From Rhexocercosporidium sp. MPI-PUGE-AT-0058 (Eukaryota; Ascomycota; Leotiomycetes; Helotiales), in the NCBI GenBank assembly GCA_020746875.1, contig JAGTJL010000016.1, positions 1,240,001-1,304,000 on the forward strand: 64,000 nt of DNA, in the 5' to 3' direction. Under the pieces are notes generated by a model. The model was not told where the DNA came from, searched no databases, and was given only the letters and a program-made list of their open reading frames with translations. The position numbers and the translations under genes are program-made. Each line of letters begins with the position of its first letter. The first letter of the stretch is position 1. Positions 11,887 to 23,086 of this stretch are shown here, piece after piece.

Positions 11887-13676
11887 GGGGGTGGTAGTTG
11901 ACGGTGCAGGAGTGAGTTTGTCAGTCAGGTCGCTGCGTCATATCTACACGGCTATCTTTACAATCGACTCGGCTCGGGTGGGATTGACTTGACGATGCTC
12001 TGGTAATCTGCGAGCTCGAACCGGGGGACTTCTTCGATGTTGCAGTGCCGTTGTTCACATACCAGGCATTGCTATTGACAGGAGTAGAAGAGGTGCTGCG
12101 TTTTGCAGAGCTGGTAAAGAGAGGAGGCGGTGGATGGGACAGCCTTCGCCGTCAATTAGAGTTCTCCTAGAAGCGACTAGACGCGGTTGAGGTTGGGCTT
12201 GTAGTCGCAATCGCAGCGAGGGGCCCAGGGCCCAGGCCTTCCAAAGCCAGAATCTAAATGCGGCGAGGCAAAGATGGTGCGCAGAGAAATTGTCTGTTGG
12301 CGTTGGGGGGTTCTCGTGATCCTGTGGCTCTTTCGATTCTTTCTAGATGATCCGTTTTGTTTGCGGTGCTTTATCGTTTCCCGTTCAAGTAGTCTCTCAT
12401 CTTACCTTATTATAAAAGCCAACGACACACGAGTTGAGGAGAAATTCTTGGGAAACGAAAGCAAAAGCAAAGCAAAAGCACAACCCGTGGGCCCCTGCTA
12501 TGTCATACTGGACCCTCGCCTACCGTGCCCCTGAACTCTCTTATCCCTTTCCCCGCTGCAGGGAATCGAGGTTTAGGTAGGGTGGAGAGAAGATGCAAAT
12601 GTTTACTATTCCATGCTCAAATCGGCAACCGGAGAGCTGAGGGAAAAGCACCTACGTAGAGATCTTAAAACCGTTCGCAAGATCCTTCTTGGAGGAGCCA
12701 GATCCATGGATGGCAGGCAGTTCGAGCCTGGTCTGGAACGCAATTAGATATGGGCGAGACAATCAAAAACATCCATATGACGAGGTGGCGTGAAGTGGCT
12801 TTTCACAACACGTGTCGCGCTTAATGCGTTATTGGCTCGCCAAATCCCGGAAATCCGGATTTCTCAATCCCTTCAATACAAAATATCATCAATTTAATTC
12901 CTTCATCCAAAAAAAATTTAAAACATCGTGAAGGAACACCCTCAGAAACAGTGAAAGGCTTGGGTGCTTGGGGGAAGAGACAATAGGCCCTTCTCGGCCC
13001 TCTGCATCTCTGCTGATCGCAAGCATCCGCACGGGGATTTTCATTCGAAATTGCTTCTTCTGCTCCCTCGATGCCCGTGGGATCTTCATAGCTTCGTGCA
13101 TCTGAAAACGGAAAACAAAATCCAATGCAGACCCCTGATGAGGGCTAGGCACTTTCCCCGCTCTGAGCTCCGAGCTCTGAGCTTCCTCCATACAAAGGTC
13201 TGTGGCGATGGCGATCTTCTGAGATTTAAGGGACGCGAGACTGCTCGGTTATACGTTACACCCGCGCACGATGACGTTGTCGTAGGTAGTCTTGCGACTG
13301 TACTTCAGACAAATGAAATTGCTTTTCTTCAGATGTCAAATCTCAATCTATCCTCTTGGCGAGGGTAAAAGTGCTTGAAACTACTTTATACAGACGCCCC
13401 AGCAAACAAAATTCAAACAGATCGAGCAGTTATCTTGGAGAAGTCTTCAGTAGGAGCTGAGACCTAAAACCGAGTTTACACAAAAGACCAAAGGTAACGA
13501 GTATCGCAGATTGAATTCCTCCTTCACATTTCTAGTAACAATCAATTGGAAAGTGAATCGTAGACAAAAAGAGAAGTAGGTACTGAAAGTGAAGACCGAA
13601 TTCGAAGCGAAAACCCCCTAAGCGAGGTCAATACTTCGAATCAAGACAACAATACCCTCTACTTCACACCCACCCT
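11887..13676. other. Gene-poor region upstream of the kinase
   Basis: About 1.8 kb between the kinase start and the stop of the methyltransferase. The part next to the kinase is probably its promoter and 5' UTR. Short open frames exist at 12274-12534 and 12964-13368, but neither shows a domain, a spliced extension or a plausible start context. Confidence 0.45.
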
Positions 13677-15017
13677 TCAAACCTTCCTAACAACCCCCCT
13701 CAACCTGACATACCCAATCCATTCCCCCTCCTCCTCTCCAGGACTCCCACAAACCGTCCTCAAAACCTCACAAACCTCCCTGACGCACTCCTCCTTCTCC
13801 CCTTCATCAGGAACAGCATCAAAGAACTGCTTCCCCATCAATCTAACCCACCCCTCAATCCCACCCCGATCCGCTTTCGTGGGTCTATACTCCCTCTCCA
13901 TCTTCTCGACTTTGAACCCACCTACCGTCTCTTCTAGCATCTTAGTCATCCATGTCTCGTCGGGGAAGAACCAGGGGTCTGCGGCGCGGGCTTGGGGGAG
14001 GCCGATTTTATGGCTTATGATGCTGAGGAGGGCAGTGCGCATCTGCAATGCTGATTGTCAGTAAATCTTGACTTTTCCACTTTTTTTTTCGTTTCATTTA
14101 CTTGACGTAAGTTGATTGAGAGGGTCCGGCGGGATAGGCAAAGAGAGGGAGAGAGTGTGAAAAGAGCAGACCTCAGCAACATTCCCCATCCCGCCCATCT
14201 CAAAAACAAACACCCCACCCGGCTTTAAAGCACCCCTTACACCAGCAAAGAAATCCCTCCTCGTCTCCTCGCGACGTAAGATCCAATGCATAGCCGCATT
14301 GGAGAAGACTTTATCGTAACTCGCAGTCTGTAATGCTGGATTGGAGATGAGTTTCGTGGCGTCGATTACTATGTCAAATCAGTATCACCAAAGAATTGTA
14401 ATTTAGTGAGAGAAAAAGAGATACTTGGGAAGGCGGAGAGACGAAGGGGGTGAGGATATTGGACCTTCGAAAGAGCAAGTTTTACTTGCAGCTGGATCCG
14501 CTACCGTGGATTTCTGTGCTGATTCTATCATAGCGGGTGATGCGTCGATGCCGTGGATTTTCCCTTTGCCTTTCGAGAGGACTTGGCCGAGTTGGATATT
14601 GATGATTCCATCTAGACGAGGCGATTGTATTAGCGAAAAAGTAGAAGATTGCCAATCTAGATCTAGGAAGGACAACGCAGCACCGACGATGTATATATCT
14701 CGAAACGAAAATTGGTCAACGACAAAATAGAGGCGCAAGTTTGAGAAAGATGACACGAGCAGACTTACCACCACATCCAATATCCAAGATCATATCATCT
14801 GGTTGTACGTCCAACCATCCAATTACCTTCCCAGCAAGCTTCGGTACGAAACTAGCTGAATTTTGATATGCCTGATGAATCAATTATCTGTGTATCCAAT
14901 TCCAAGTTTCCTAATATGGCGAAGGGTTGAGGGGAGAGGCAAAGTTGAGTAAGGAATTTTAGCAGAAGAAAGGCAAACCTGCGAACTCCAATGCTCTTTC
15001 GTCTGCTTAGTCGTCAT
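13677..15017 (-). CDS. SAM-dependent class I methyltransferase
   Basis: Rossmann-fold methyltransferase, similar in layout to the trans-aconitate methyltransferase/UbiE-like superfamily. Five exons (15017-14979, 14871-14769, 14611-14465, 14368-14172, 14042-13677) give 283 residues. The start MTTKQTKEHW is the first ATG in frame; the frame upstream has none. The SAM motif I reads ILDIGCGDG across the second intron, followed by the acidic motif II HGIDASPAMI, then DATKL and the motif NAAMHWIL...LKPGGVFVFEMGG. The donors of introns 3 and 4 (GTCCAA, GTCTGC) are weak, but only these keep the frame and family motifs. The methyl acceptor cannot be deduced. Confidence 0.85.
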
Positions 15018-15616
15018 CTCGATAAAATGCCCGAACGAACTTATAAGAGGAACTCCAGAAATGCGAGTCAAAAGCTCAGTTGAGATGGAGGTATTCTTGG
15101 AACTGAGGGGGTTCAGGTAATTGACGTTCAATCTTTTTCAATTTGGTGAAATCAAGAAGAGAAAGAGAGACTTTAATGTTTATATACGTCGGTCGAGAAG
15201 TGAAGGTTGGGGTGTTGATAGAAAGAGCCAGGCGTGAGGGGTGCGTAGCGAGGGTCCGGTGTCGGAGCCGAGTTGGGGACTAGACTTAGTCGTACTTTGT
15301 GGATAGCAGACGAGGGGATATGAATATGCAGGTAGAGCAAATTTTCTTTCCTGAAATGTAATTTGATGCTCAAAAATTGCATAAAACCGATCTTACTGAA
15401 AATAATCTTTGCGTTATCTGCTAGTAGTTAAGTGAAGGAACCCTCCGGCGGATCTTAGATCACTTACCCAGTCACTCACTCACTCACTAATCGACTGAAG
15501 CAAATCTCCCAGGGTGTTATTAGATTTTCTTTTTGTTTTTGGAATTCAAACTTTTGGAAAACAACCCCTAAGAGCAAACCTATATTTATCCTATCAATCC
15601 AAAAATAAGCAATATC
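15018..15616. other. Intergenic region between methyltransferase promoter and amidase 3' end
   Basis: The two genes point the same way; this is the methyltransferase promoter plus the amidase 3' UTR. It contains a short (TCAC)n run near 15473-15490. No gene seen. Confidence 0.5.
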
Positions 15617-17527
15617 CTAATCAATCTCTAATAACTGATACTTCTCATCCCCTAACGCCTTCTCAATTCTCGTCATCACAGCCAAAACCTTCTCCTCCTC
15701 GAGTCTCTGTCCCACAACCTGCACTGCAACTGGTAGACCATGCATAGCCGTCGCATCGTAATGCTTGTATGCACCTCTTGCTACACCATTGAGTTTCTTA
15801 AGTGAGAAATTCGGCGGAAGCTGGTCGAGGTTTTTGTCGACGTGAGTTATGGGCATGATACCGCATGTGTAATCGAGCTAATGATGTTAGACCGCTATAT
15901 GCAAAAGGCAAAAGGCAATAATTGTTGATCAAAAGATGGAAACGTACCAAGTTGAACAGAAACGTGTATCCACAACTACTAACAGCATCATTCATACCAT
16001 CATGCGGAACAGCAGGCGTAGCATTCGGCGGGGTGATCATAACATCGATCTTCGCCTCTTGCTCCCACCAATCGTGCCATCTAGCTTTATACGCCTCTCT
16101 CTTCGCCACCAACTTCCACTGCTTATACGCACTCTTTTCCTTCCAGTCTGCGATCAAACCCGCCCAAACATCATCTCGACGCACATACTTCACCCAGAGA
16201 TAATACACGTATTTGAAGGGAGATGGTAGGGACATGAGCCAGCTCATCTGTTTTGCCCCCGGATCCTCCCATTCGCCTGTTCGAAAAAATGATTTGAATG
16301 TTTTGCAACCGTCTGCATTAAGAAGTTGAGAGGCGATGTAGAGAGCTTCGTATGGAGAAGGTGGATTGACGTCGATTACTTCGTGACCTTCTTTTTTCAA
16401 CGCTGCAACGACTTCTTCCACGGCTCTGGCACATGCTGGACTTGGATCTACAACTCCGTCGGTTCTAAGCACACCAACCCGAAGTTTCTTCTTCTCGGTG
16501 TAATCTTTGGCGGTGTCTTCCCTCCATGGGATGGGGTGGACGGAGTGGTCGTATTTCCAAGGCTTCATGCTGATCATGGATTTTGTAAAGTAGGACAGAT
16601 CTTCTAGGGTTCTTGTCATAGGTGAGAAGACACTTGGGATGCCTTCTTGGCCAGGCATGCTAGTAACCATCCCATTTTTTGGCCATCGTCCAGTCGAACA
16701 TCTCAGACTGTAGATGCCAGAAAAGTGAGCTGGAACTCTCACACTACCCGCAACATCTGAAAAACGAGTCAGTGATAGCACATAAAAAAACATAAATGAG
16801 ATAACCTAGGGGTCCTACCCGATCCAATACCAATTCTTCCACCCCCCGCAGCAAGTAAAGCACTTTCTCCGCCAGTCGAACCTCCAGGCGAGTATTTGTT
16901 ATTATGAGGATTCATACAACGACCCCAAACATCGTTCGTACTCTCGAAGCTCAACAACGTGACCGGCAAATTTGTCTTGACATACGGAATCGCTCCCGCA
17001 TCTTTCAAAATCCTAACCATCGTCCCGTCCTTCTCGCCCTTGTTCCCAACATGGCAACTATACCCAACGGTAGTGTCAAAACCACCAACTACTATGGAGT
17101 CCTTCAGACTAATGGGAATACCTGCTAGAGGGCCTTTGAAGTTGATACTCCCATCTGAAGTCCAGCCTTCGGCAGCTGAGATCATAACCTCAGTCACTGC
17201 GTTTGTTTTGGCATGTGCTTTGAGAGCGGCTTTTCCATAGGCGCGGAGAATGTCAATAGGTTGTACTACTTGCTTGTGCACATCCTGAACCAACTCCTCG
17301 ATAGGTTTGGACAGAACCTGTCGTTGTGAAGCCGTGAAAGCCCCATGATAGCTGGTCAGATCTTGTATCCTCTGACTTCGTTCTGCCTGCTTAAATTTGC
17401 TATATAAAATGAGATCAGTTCCAGAGAACTAGTAGCGATTCTGAGAAGAATGCGGGGTAGGCGGGGTAACTCTTTCTTTTCCTTACCAGTCACGTTTATG
17501 TTGGAAGTAATCCAGTAGGAAAACCAT
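15617..17527 (-). CDS. Amidase-signature family enzyme (acetamidase-like)
   Basis: Hydrolyses a carboxamide to acid and ammonia; substrate unknown. Exons 17399-16819, 16756-15948 and 15877-15617 are well supported; a short first exon 17527-17487 gives a 563-residue protein and an in-frame ATG, but this start is uncertain. The Ser-cisSer-Lys triad is complete: Lys of SLKDS at about 113, cis-Ser of GGSTGGES at about 188 and nucleophile Ser in DVAGSVR at about 212, the last restored by the 62-bp intron. Length and the FKQAERSQR-type N-terminal helix match fungal AmdS-like enzymes. The gene is divergent from the MBL-like gene. Confidence 0.85.
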
Positions 17528-17925
17528 CCTGAACTTTCTGTAGACTTGGAGATCTGATTTAAGTCCAAAAGAATGAAAGAAGAAGAACGAGAGAAAGAAG
17601 GGGAGATATTTAACGCAGAGACGGTATGTGCCCTCCATTCCACCCTCTTGAGAATCGGCTGCACCTTCCCAATCGAGAGAAGCGAACTTCTTATCGGCTC
17701 GCTTGGCATTGCTACACGGCTCTCGGTTGACCAAAAATCATCAACCTCTCCTTTGACTTCATCAATGACAGGGCAGGGCATGGCATGGTTCAACATATGA
17801 CCCGGACCTAGATCCAGACCCGAGCTGGATTCCAAAGCAAAGCTGTTTCCCCACATTATTGGTTCTGTGATTGTAACACATCCCAGCTACCCCACCATAC
17901 AGAAGCTCCGAGGAATCTCTACAAA
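17528..17925. other. Divergent promoter region (amidase / MBL-like gene)
   Basis: About 400 bp separate the likely starts of two divergent genes. The exact 5' end of the amidase is uncertain, so part of this may be amidase 5' UTR or an alternative first exon. Confidence 0.45.
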
Positions 17926-19420
17926 ATGTCTACAGCCTCCACTCCCAAGACGGCAACTACGTCGGGGCAAACACCTACAACCGTCGATTTCGATACACCG
18001 AGAGTAGAAGAGCTCTTCGAAGCACCACTGCACGAATACAATATTCACGGACCTGAAGCCAGTATGGTATCTCAGACAGATAATTTGCTGATCTGCACCG
18101 CGGTAGTTACCCACCCTCCATCCCCCTTCGAACCTCGCTTCGGGAGGATCATAAACAATATAATCTTCAGATATATCCCAGGGCTAATGTCAATTATTCA
18201 TTGAACCTTTGACTGGAAAAGAGAACGAGACTAACACCAAGCCTCCTCCAGTGCGGTACCCAATTCGACGAAGAGTCACGCAAGTTACTAACCCGATGCC
18301 GAATCTGTGACGACCCACGCCAATTCGTGCCACCTACGGGGCAATCTTTCACTACCATGGCCGAGCTGAGAAAAGGTCCGTACAGGAACAAATGGAAGAA
18401 GTTCGAGGAGAACGAAGACCGCTTCTGGATGATCTACACAGAACCCCAATTCGCTATTGGACAGAGAGCTATCCTGGTTAAGACCCCTCAGGTCAGTCCA
18501 TTCACATTTCTCTCCTCTTTTCCTAAAACGAATCTCTGTACATTCGTGTTTTGAATCCGAAATGTCACGTGATTTCATCTTCCGAAATAGGTATTGAAGC
18601 AAACCAGTTACTAACAAGTCGATAGGGCAACATCCTATGGGATTGCATTACCTTCCTAGACAACGAAACTGTAGATTGGATCAGCGACCAAGGCGGACTA
18701 GCCGCGATAGTGATCTCACATCCGCATTACTACACCTCCCACTTAGAATGGGCCGAAGCATTCGAATGTCCCGTGTATCTTGCATGGGAAGACAAAGGCT
18801 GGTTAAATCGCCTTGATCGGATGGGAAAGGCGAGGACTTTCATCGAGGGTACGGAAGAGGAAATCGAAGTTCGGGGTGAGAAGACCGGGGTGGTGATCTT
18901 GAAACCTGGTAAGTCGAGAAAATCCAACTCTGCCTTTACGATGACTCGGGTTTTTTCTTGGAGACATCGTCTTCCTCTTCTTGACCCCTCCCTCATTTAT
19001 AGTAGCATATACTAAAATCAGCTCACAGGCGGCCATTTCCCAGGCAGTCTCGTATGCCTAGCCCACTCCCGTCTTCTAATAGCGGACACGATCGTAACAA
19101 CTCCCTCTGGCAAAGGCGACTGGAGCAAAGGCCCCGGCGGCGGCGAAGACGTGCGGCCCGAAGGAATGAACACCTACGTCTTCATGTGGAGCATACCCAA
19201 TATGATCCCGCTAAGCCCAGACGAGATAGCGGGCGTGTGGAACGTGATCAAGAAGCACGAGTTCACGCATACGCATGGGGCATTCTTCGATATGGAAGTT
19301 AGGGATGGAGGGAATGGTGCGAAGACGTCGGTGAAGAAGAGGTTGTTGGAGAGTATGCAGATACAAGTTAGGGCGTCGGGGTGGAAGGAACATGTGCTGC
19401 TTAAGGAGATTTGTGAATAA
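17926..19420 (+). CDS. Zinc-ribbon plus metallo-beta-lactamase-fold-like protein
   Basis: Uncharacterised family. Exons 17926-18102, 18252-18491, 18626-18908 and 19029-19420 give 363 residues. Splicing at intron 1 creates ICTACGTQF, which with TRCRICDD forms a CxxC...CxxC rubredoxin-like zinc ribbon at about residues 57-80. A domain with MBL-like order follows: a strand-rich part (GNILWDCITFLD), then ISHPHYYTSH in the place of the HxHxDH motif, and later GHFPGSLV and ADTIVTT, which resemble MBL motifs 3 and 4. The Asp and following His of the canonical metal motif are absent (HPHYYT), so hydrolase activity is doubtful. A 49-residue low-complexity leader precedes the ribbon; a later start is possible. 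Confidence 0.8.
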
Positions 19421-19623
19421 AATGGTATAGATGATTAATAATAACGAATAATGACTGTAGGACTTTGACGCGCGAATGTGATTCGTACAAGATGGAGAAC
19501 GATATTGTTCTTTTCCAGCCTGATATATCTTTCTACTCCTACAAAGCTGCACTGCAATCAATGCGCAGTACGCCTCTCGAGGTATATTAAAAAACGAGTA
19601 GGATGTTCCCATATGATCAAAGC

Positions 19624-20010
19624 CTAACAGAATATGTACCAGAAGATAGCGACAATAAGAAGAATAACTCCAATTCCAACCCAGATACATGCAGGGTTTC
19701 CAACTCCGCCAATTGAGAATGCTCTCCTAGTCCAAGACACCCACCCACCTACCCACAAAGCAACTCCCAGAACTCCTTTTCCGCGCTTTTTCGTGGAACT
19801 TAAGAATCATCTATCAGATTTGACTCTAAGACTCCTCTGCCCAATATCCCCTTCTTAGCTTCACGCCCGCTGCGTACAGGAATCTTGGGTGCTGCTTGAG
19901 TGTCCGACCCTCTCCTGCCTAGCTTTACCATTTACACCTTTTCCATCAGCTTTCCAATCTACCCACTGCGCCATTGCCGTTCTCCTGGTCCATAACAATT
20001 CATCAGTCAT
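19624..20010 (-). CDS. Candidate small membrane protein (87 aa), exon structure tentative
   Basis: Not recognised. A model with exons 20010-19963, 19918-19878 and 19798-19624, all GT-AG, is in frame throughout and gives 87 residues. The C-terminal part contains a basic patch (TKKRGKG), a Trp/Gly-rich hydrophobic stretch (LWVGGWVSW), then GNPACIWVG and a second strongly hydrophobic segment (ILLIVAIFWYIFC) ending at the stop. It thus looks like a tail-anchored or two-helix membrane protein. The start is only 24 bp beyond the stop codon of the transcription factor on the same strand, which is tight for a fungus. Two other frames in 19880-20037 also read protein-like, so the first two exons are uncertain. 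The last exon is the firmest part. Confidence 0.38.
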
Positions 20011-20033
20011 AGTCTGTTGCCGCCGAAATTCAT

Positions 20034-23000
20034 TCATCGTGGTCGCTTCGCGATGCTCTCATCATAATCCCACTGATGCTGCCTTTTCAATCCACCCTCG
20101 TAAACACTAGCAACCGACTCCTGCCACATACTGGGGCTCACGAATGAAGGTATCGCGGCCCCGGAATATTGCTGTGGTGGGAGAGGATGTGGGTGGTTCG
20201 GTTGGAGGCCCGAATTGGGCAGATTTTGCAACTCAGGCAATGTTGGGATCTCTTGTGCACCTGAAATCGGAAGTTTTAGAGGGGTGATCTGGGGAGCGGA
20301 GGTGCTTTGAGCAGGGTTCGTACCAAATGTGGTGTTCCATTGACTTTTCAAGTATTAGTATTCAGAAGCGAAGTAGGATACGGTTGGGGAATGCTTACTC
20401 AAAAATGCGTGAGGGATTCCATGTCGACGGGTCGGCCATTGGAACCCCTGTGGACATCGGCGGCTGACGTTGACCAGTGGCCATCATCACAAGGGACTGT
20501 ACAGCAGGAGAGTCACTCTTCGTGTCCACACCTCCGGCAGAAATAGGTGGTGAGATAGGGTGGGCAGTGTAACTGACTTGTTGCGGTGCATGTTGTTGCT
20601 CCAAAACCTGCTGTGACGATCCATGCGGACGATATTGCGTGTTTGATCGCGGAGGAGTACTATGGATGGAACCTCCTGGACTACCATATGGGAAGCTTGG
20701 CTTGAGAACAAATGGCTTCCTAATATCAGCAGAGAATGCCTCTCGTAGTGCGTCAATCTGTTGTTGCATGTCTGGCATCGGCCAAGAGCTGGTGCATTTT
20801 TCCAGTATCCTCATGTGTCGAGTGAAAAATTCACGAGCATCCGTATTGAGGTCTGGATCTGGCGAAGTGAGAGCAACCTATGGGTTTTCTTTAGCATCCT
20901 GAGTTAGTAACAGGAACTATTTCACTTACCAGATGCAGGACTGTGCACGTCAAAATGCAATAGATGGTAAAGTTGATACCCCTCTGCATGCACAGAAGCC
21001 CAGTCATTCCAAAGGAGTCCAAAATGGCCTCTTGTAGCCTGCACAACAGTTTTGCCGATGAATAGCAGATCATCATATGGTGCTTCCAGCCCCCATCCAT
21101 TCCCGTCGGTTCCATAAATGTGAGTTGAGGTCGGTGGAGCATGATGATGCTCAGGTAGTAATAAGAGTGCAGATTGCCGATGAAATGAGACGGTACCCAT
21201 GGTCTTGACCCATCCGGAGGAAATGTGACTTGAAGATCAGGAGGCAGATCATTCATCCAGGATTCGAAAGAAGGATTCAACTGCACAAAGTCCGGATCAA
21301 TGCCCCACTCCTTCTTCTTCTTGATCTTCGAGTAAACATTATTCATTCGCCGAACATTGAGAACGATCTTGGTGAAATAAGCAAAATTTCGAGTAATGTG
21401 GAATTCAGCCTCGTCGTTTCCAACAACAGATCTCGGTACGCTCAGATCCATGGAATCCATATCGACAGCCAAATCGGTCCGACCTTTATTGAATTAGTAC
21501 TGAGCGATCAGGGGTCAAAGGGTAAGTCCAACAAACCTTGTGGTGAGCCGACCATCAATTCGCACGCGAAAACTGTCTGCCAAATCCGGGTCTTCGTTAT
21601 GCAATCAGCGTGATCAGATCCGCACGGTCTCCCAGCTTTATGTTCATCGAAATGTTCGTCAAGCCCAAGATCCTTTGCCATCTGAACACATGCAACGACC
21701 GTCATCCAAGAACGAAAGTAGTAGCCGCGTTTTGGTGCCGATTCCCTAGCTTTAAGAACGATGAGCAGTCCTTGAAGGGTGCTCAGCCGAGGTACATCCA
21801 TGAAAGAATCCGCATGTTCTACCATATTGTTAGTATAAAGACTGAACATTAGCTGGTCAACTTACTTGATGCAAGCGCTAACCACTGATGCCCCTGTGAT
21901 GGTTCGTCTGCTAGCTTGCCCGCAATGGCAAATATAGCTTCAAGGATGAGAGGTGATATGGAGTCTCTGTTTGTATGCCATTGCTGATAGAACAGAGACT
22001 TATTGAGAACAGGTACGTAAGGGTGAACGTTCATGAAGTACATGTCAAAATATTCCATAACGGTCTGATCATCTGGCATCAACTCGGGTGGTATTCTGAC
22101 TTTGAGATCAGGACCAGATAAAGTGGCTGGCAGAGCAAGTTTGAAATCATCAGCATCTTCGAATGCTGGCTCTTCAAGCAAGGTTTTTGTCTTGTTCTTG
22201 TTGTTGAGGTAAGGAGCTGCACAGAATTAGCCATTTTCTTTCATGAAATGCTTCTGGCAACCCAAAGATTTCCCATACCTGATCCCGCTTCATTCATCCT
22301 TAATTCGCCCAACAGATCGGCTAGATTTTGTTGTCCATACTGATCTTGCTCGTATGCTTCAGGTGTCTGGGGATGAGAAGGTTGCCGTTGTAGTGGGACT
22401 GACGAATAGCCAGGCTGTGGAGGGTAATTCTGGTGCTGATCGACCATGCTAACGGGCGTTTGCATGTTGTTGTAGTGCATACTGGGTTGGCTGTGACTGG
22501 AGGAAGGCTCGCCATAGGACCCAGGATGGTAGACACCGGCGGGATCTGGATATGGCATCTGGTGTGTATAAATTGGAGGGATGATTTTGTGTTGTCCACC
22601 TATTTGCTGTTGCATCGCCAACTGATGCTGGTAATCATCATCACCACTTCCGCCGCTCTCATATTCCACCCGTTCTCCCTCGAAGCCTTGGTTTGCAGGA
22701 AAGTCTCGGTCATAGTTTACGGTGGGAGGGACGCAATGGAGCTTCAGTCGTATACACGCCGAACAAGGCCATGTGTTGGTAGTTGCTGCGTCGCATTTGA
22801 TCTTTCGTCTTCTGCATCCTTCACACGCTCTCATTACTACCAATTGTCAGCATCTAAAAATTGGGAGCCGCGGATCATTGCGCATACCCTTCAATCGCTT
22901 GTGACGATTGTGCTCATCAACAAATACATAATCTAAACGCTTGTTAGACTTGGGCAATGACTCCGAATACCAAGGAAGCGTACTCTTTTGATTTTCTCTT

Positions 23001-23086
23001 TGCCCAAAGTTATTGGGCGCAAAGGAGAAACTCTGCATCTGGGAGCTTTGTGGGAGGAGTCTCCTTGTTCCTGGGTCTCCAGACAT
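20034..23086 (-). CDS. Zn2Cys6 fungal-specific transcription factor
   Basis: Nuclear DNA-binding regulator. Seven exons (23086-22888, 22836-22279, 22216-21866, 21818-21537, 21483-20930, 20877-20399, 20343-20034) give 910 residues. The binuclear zinc cluster lies at about residues 70-100 with spacing C-x2-C-x6-C-x9-C-x2-C-x6-C (ACEGCRRRKIKCDA ... WPCSACIRLKLHC), and begins right after intron 1. A Gln/Pro/His-rich linker follows, then the fungal_trans homology region (YFDMYFMNVHPYVPVLNKSLF, FRSWMTVVACVQMAKDLGLD, YYLSIIMLHRPQL). The C-terminal tail is Pro/Gln-rich and ends in a basic KRPR. Target genes are unknown; the immediate neighbours do not form a metabolic cluster. Confidence 0.9.

Noticed and set aside
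12274..12534. 86-residue frame upstream of the histidine kinase
   Set aside because: Probably chance within the promoter/5' UTR; no motif.
15473..15490. (TCAC)n run
   Set aside because: Too short and simple to be called more than a microsatellite; mentioned only in the intergenic note.
22241..22843. Reading the Zn2Cys6 gene from an internal Met just before the zinc cluster
   Set aside because: The upstream exon 23086-22888 joins in frame through a GT-AG intron and gives KRLKVMRACEGC, so the longer model is preferred.
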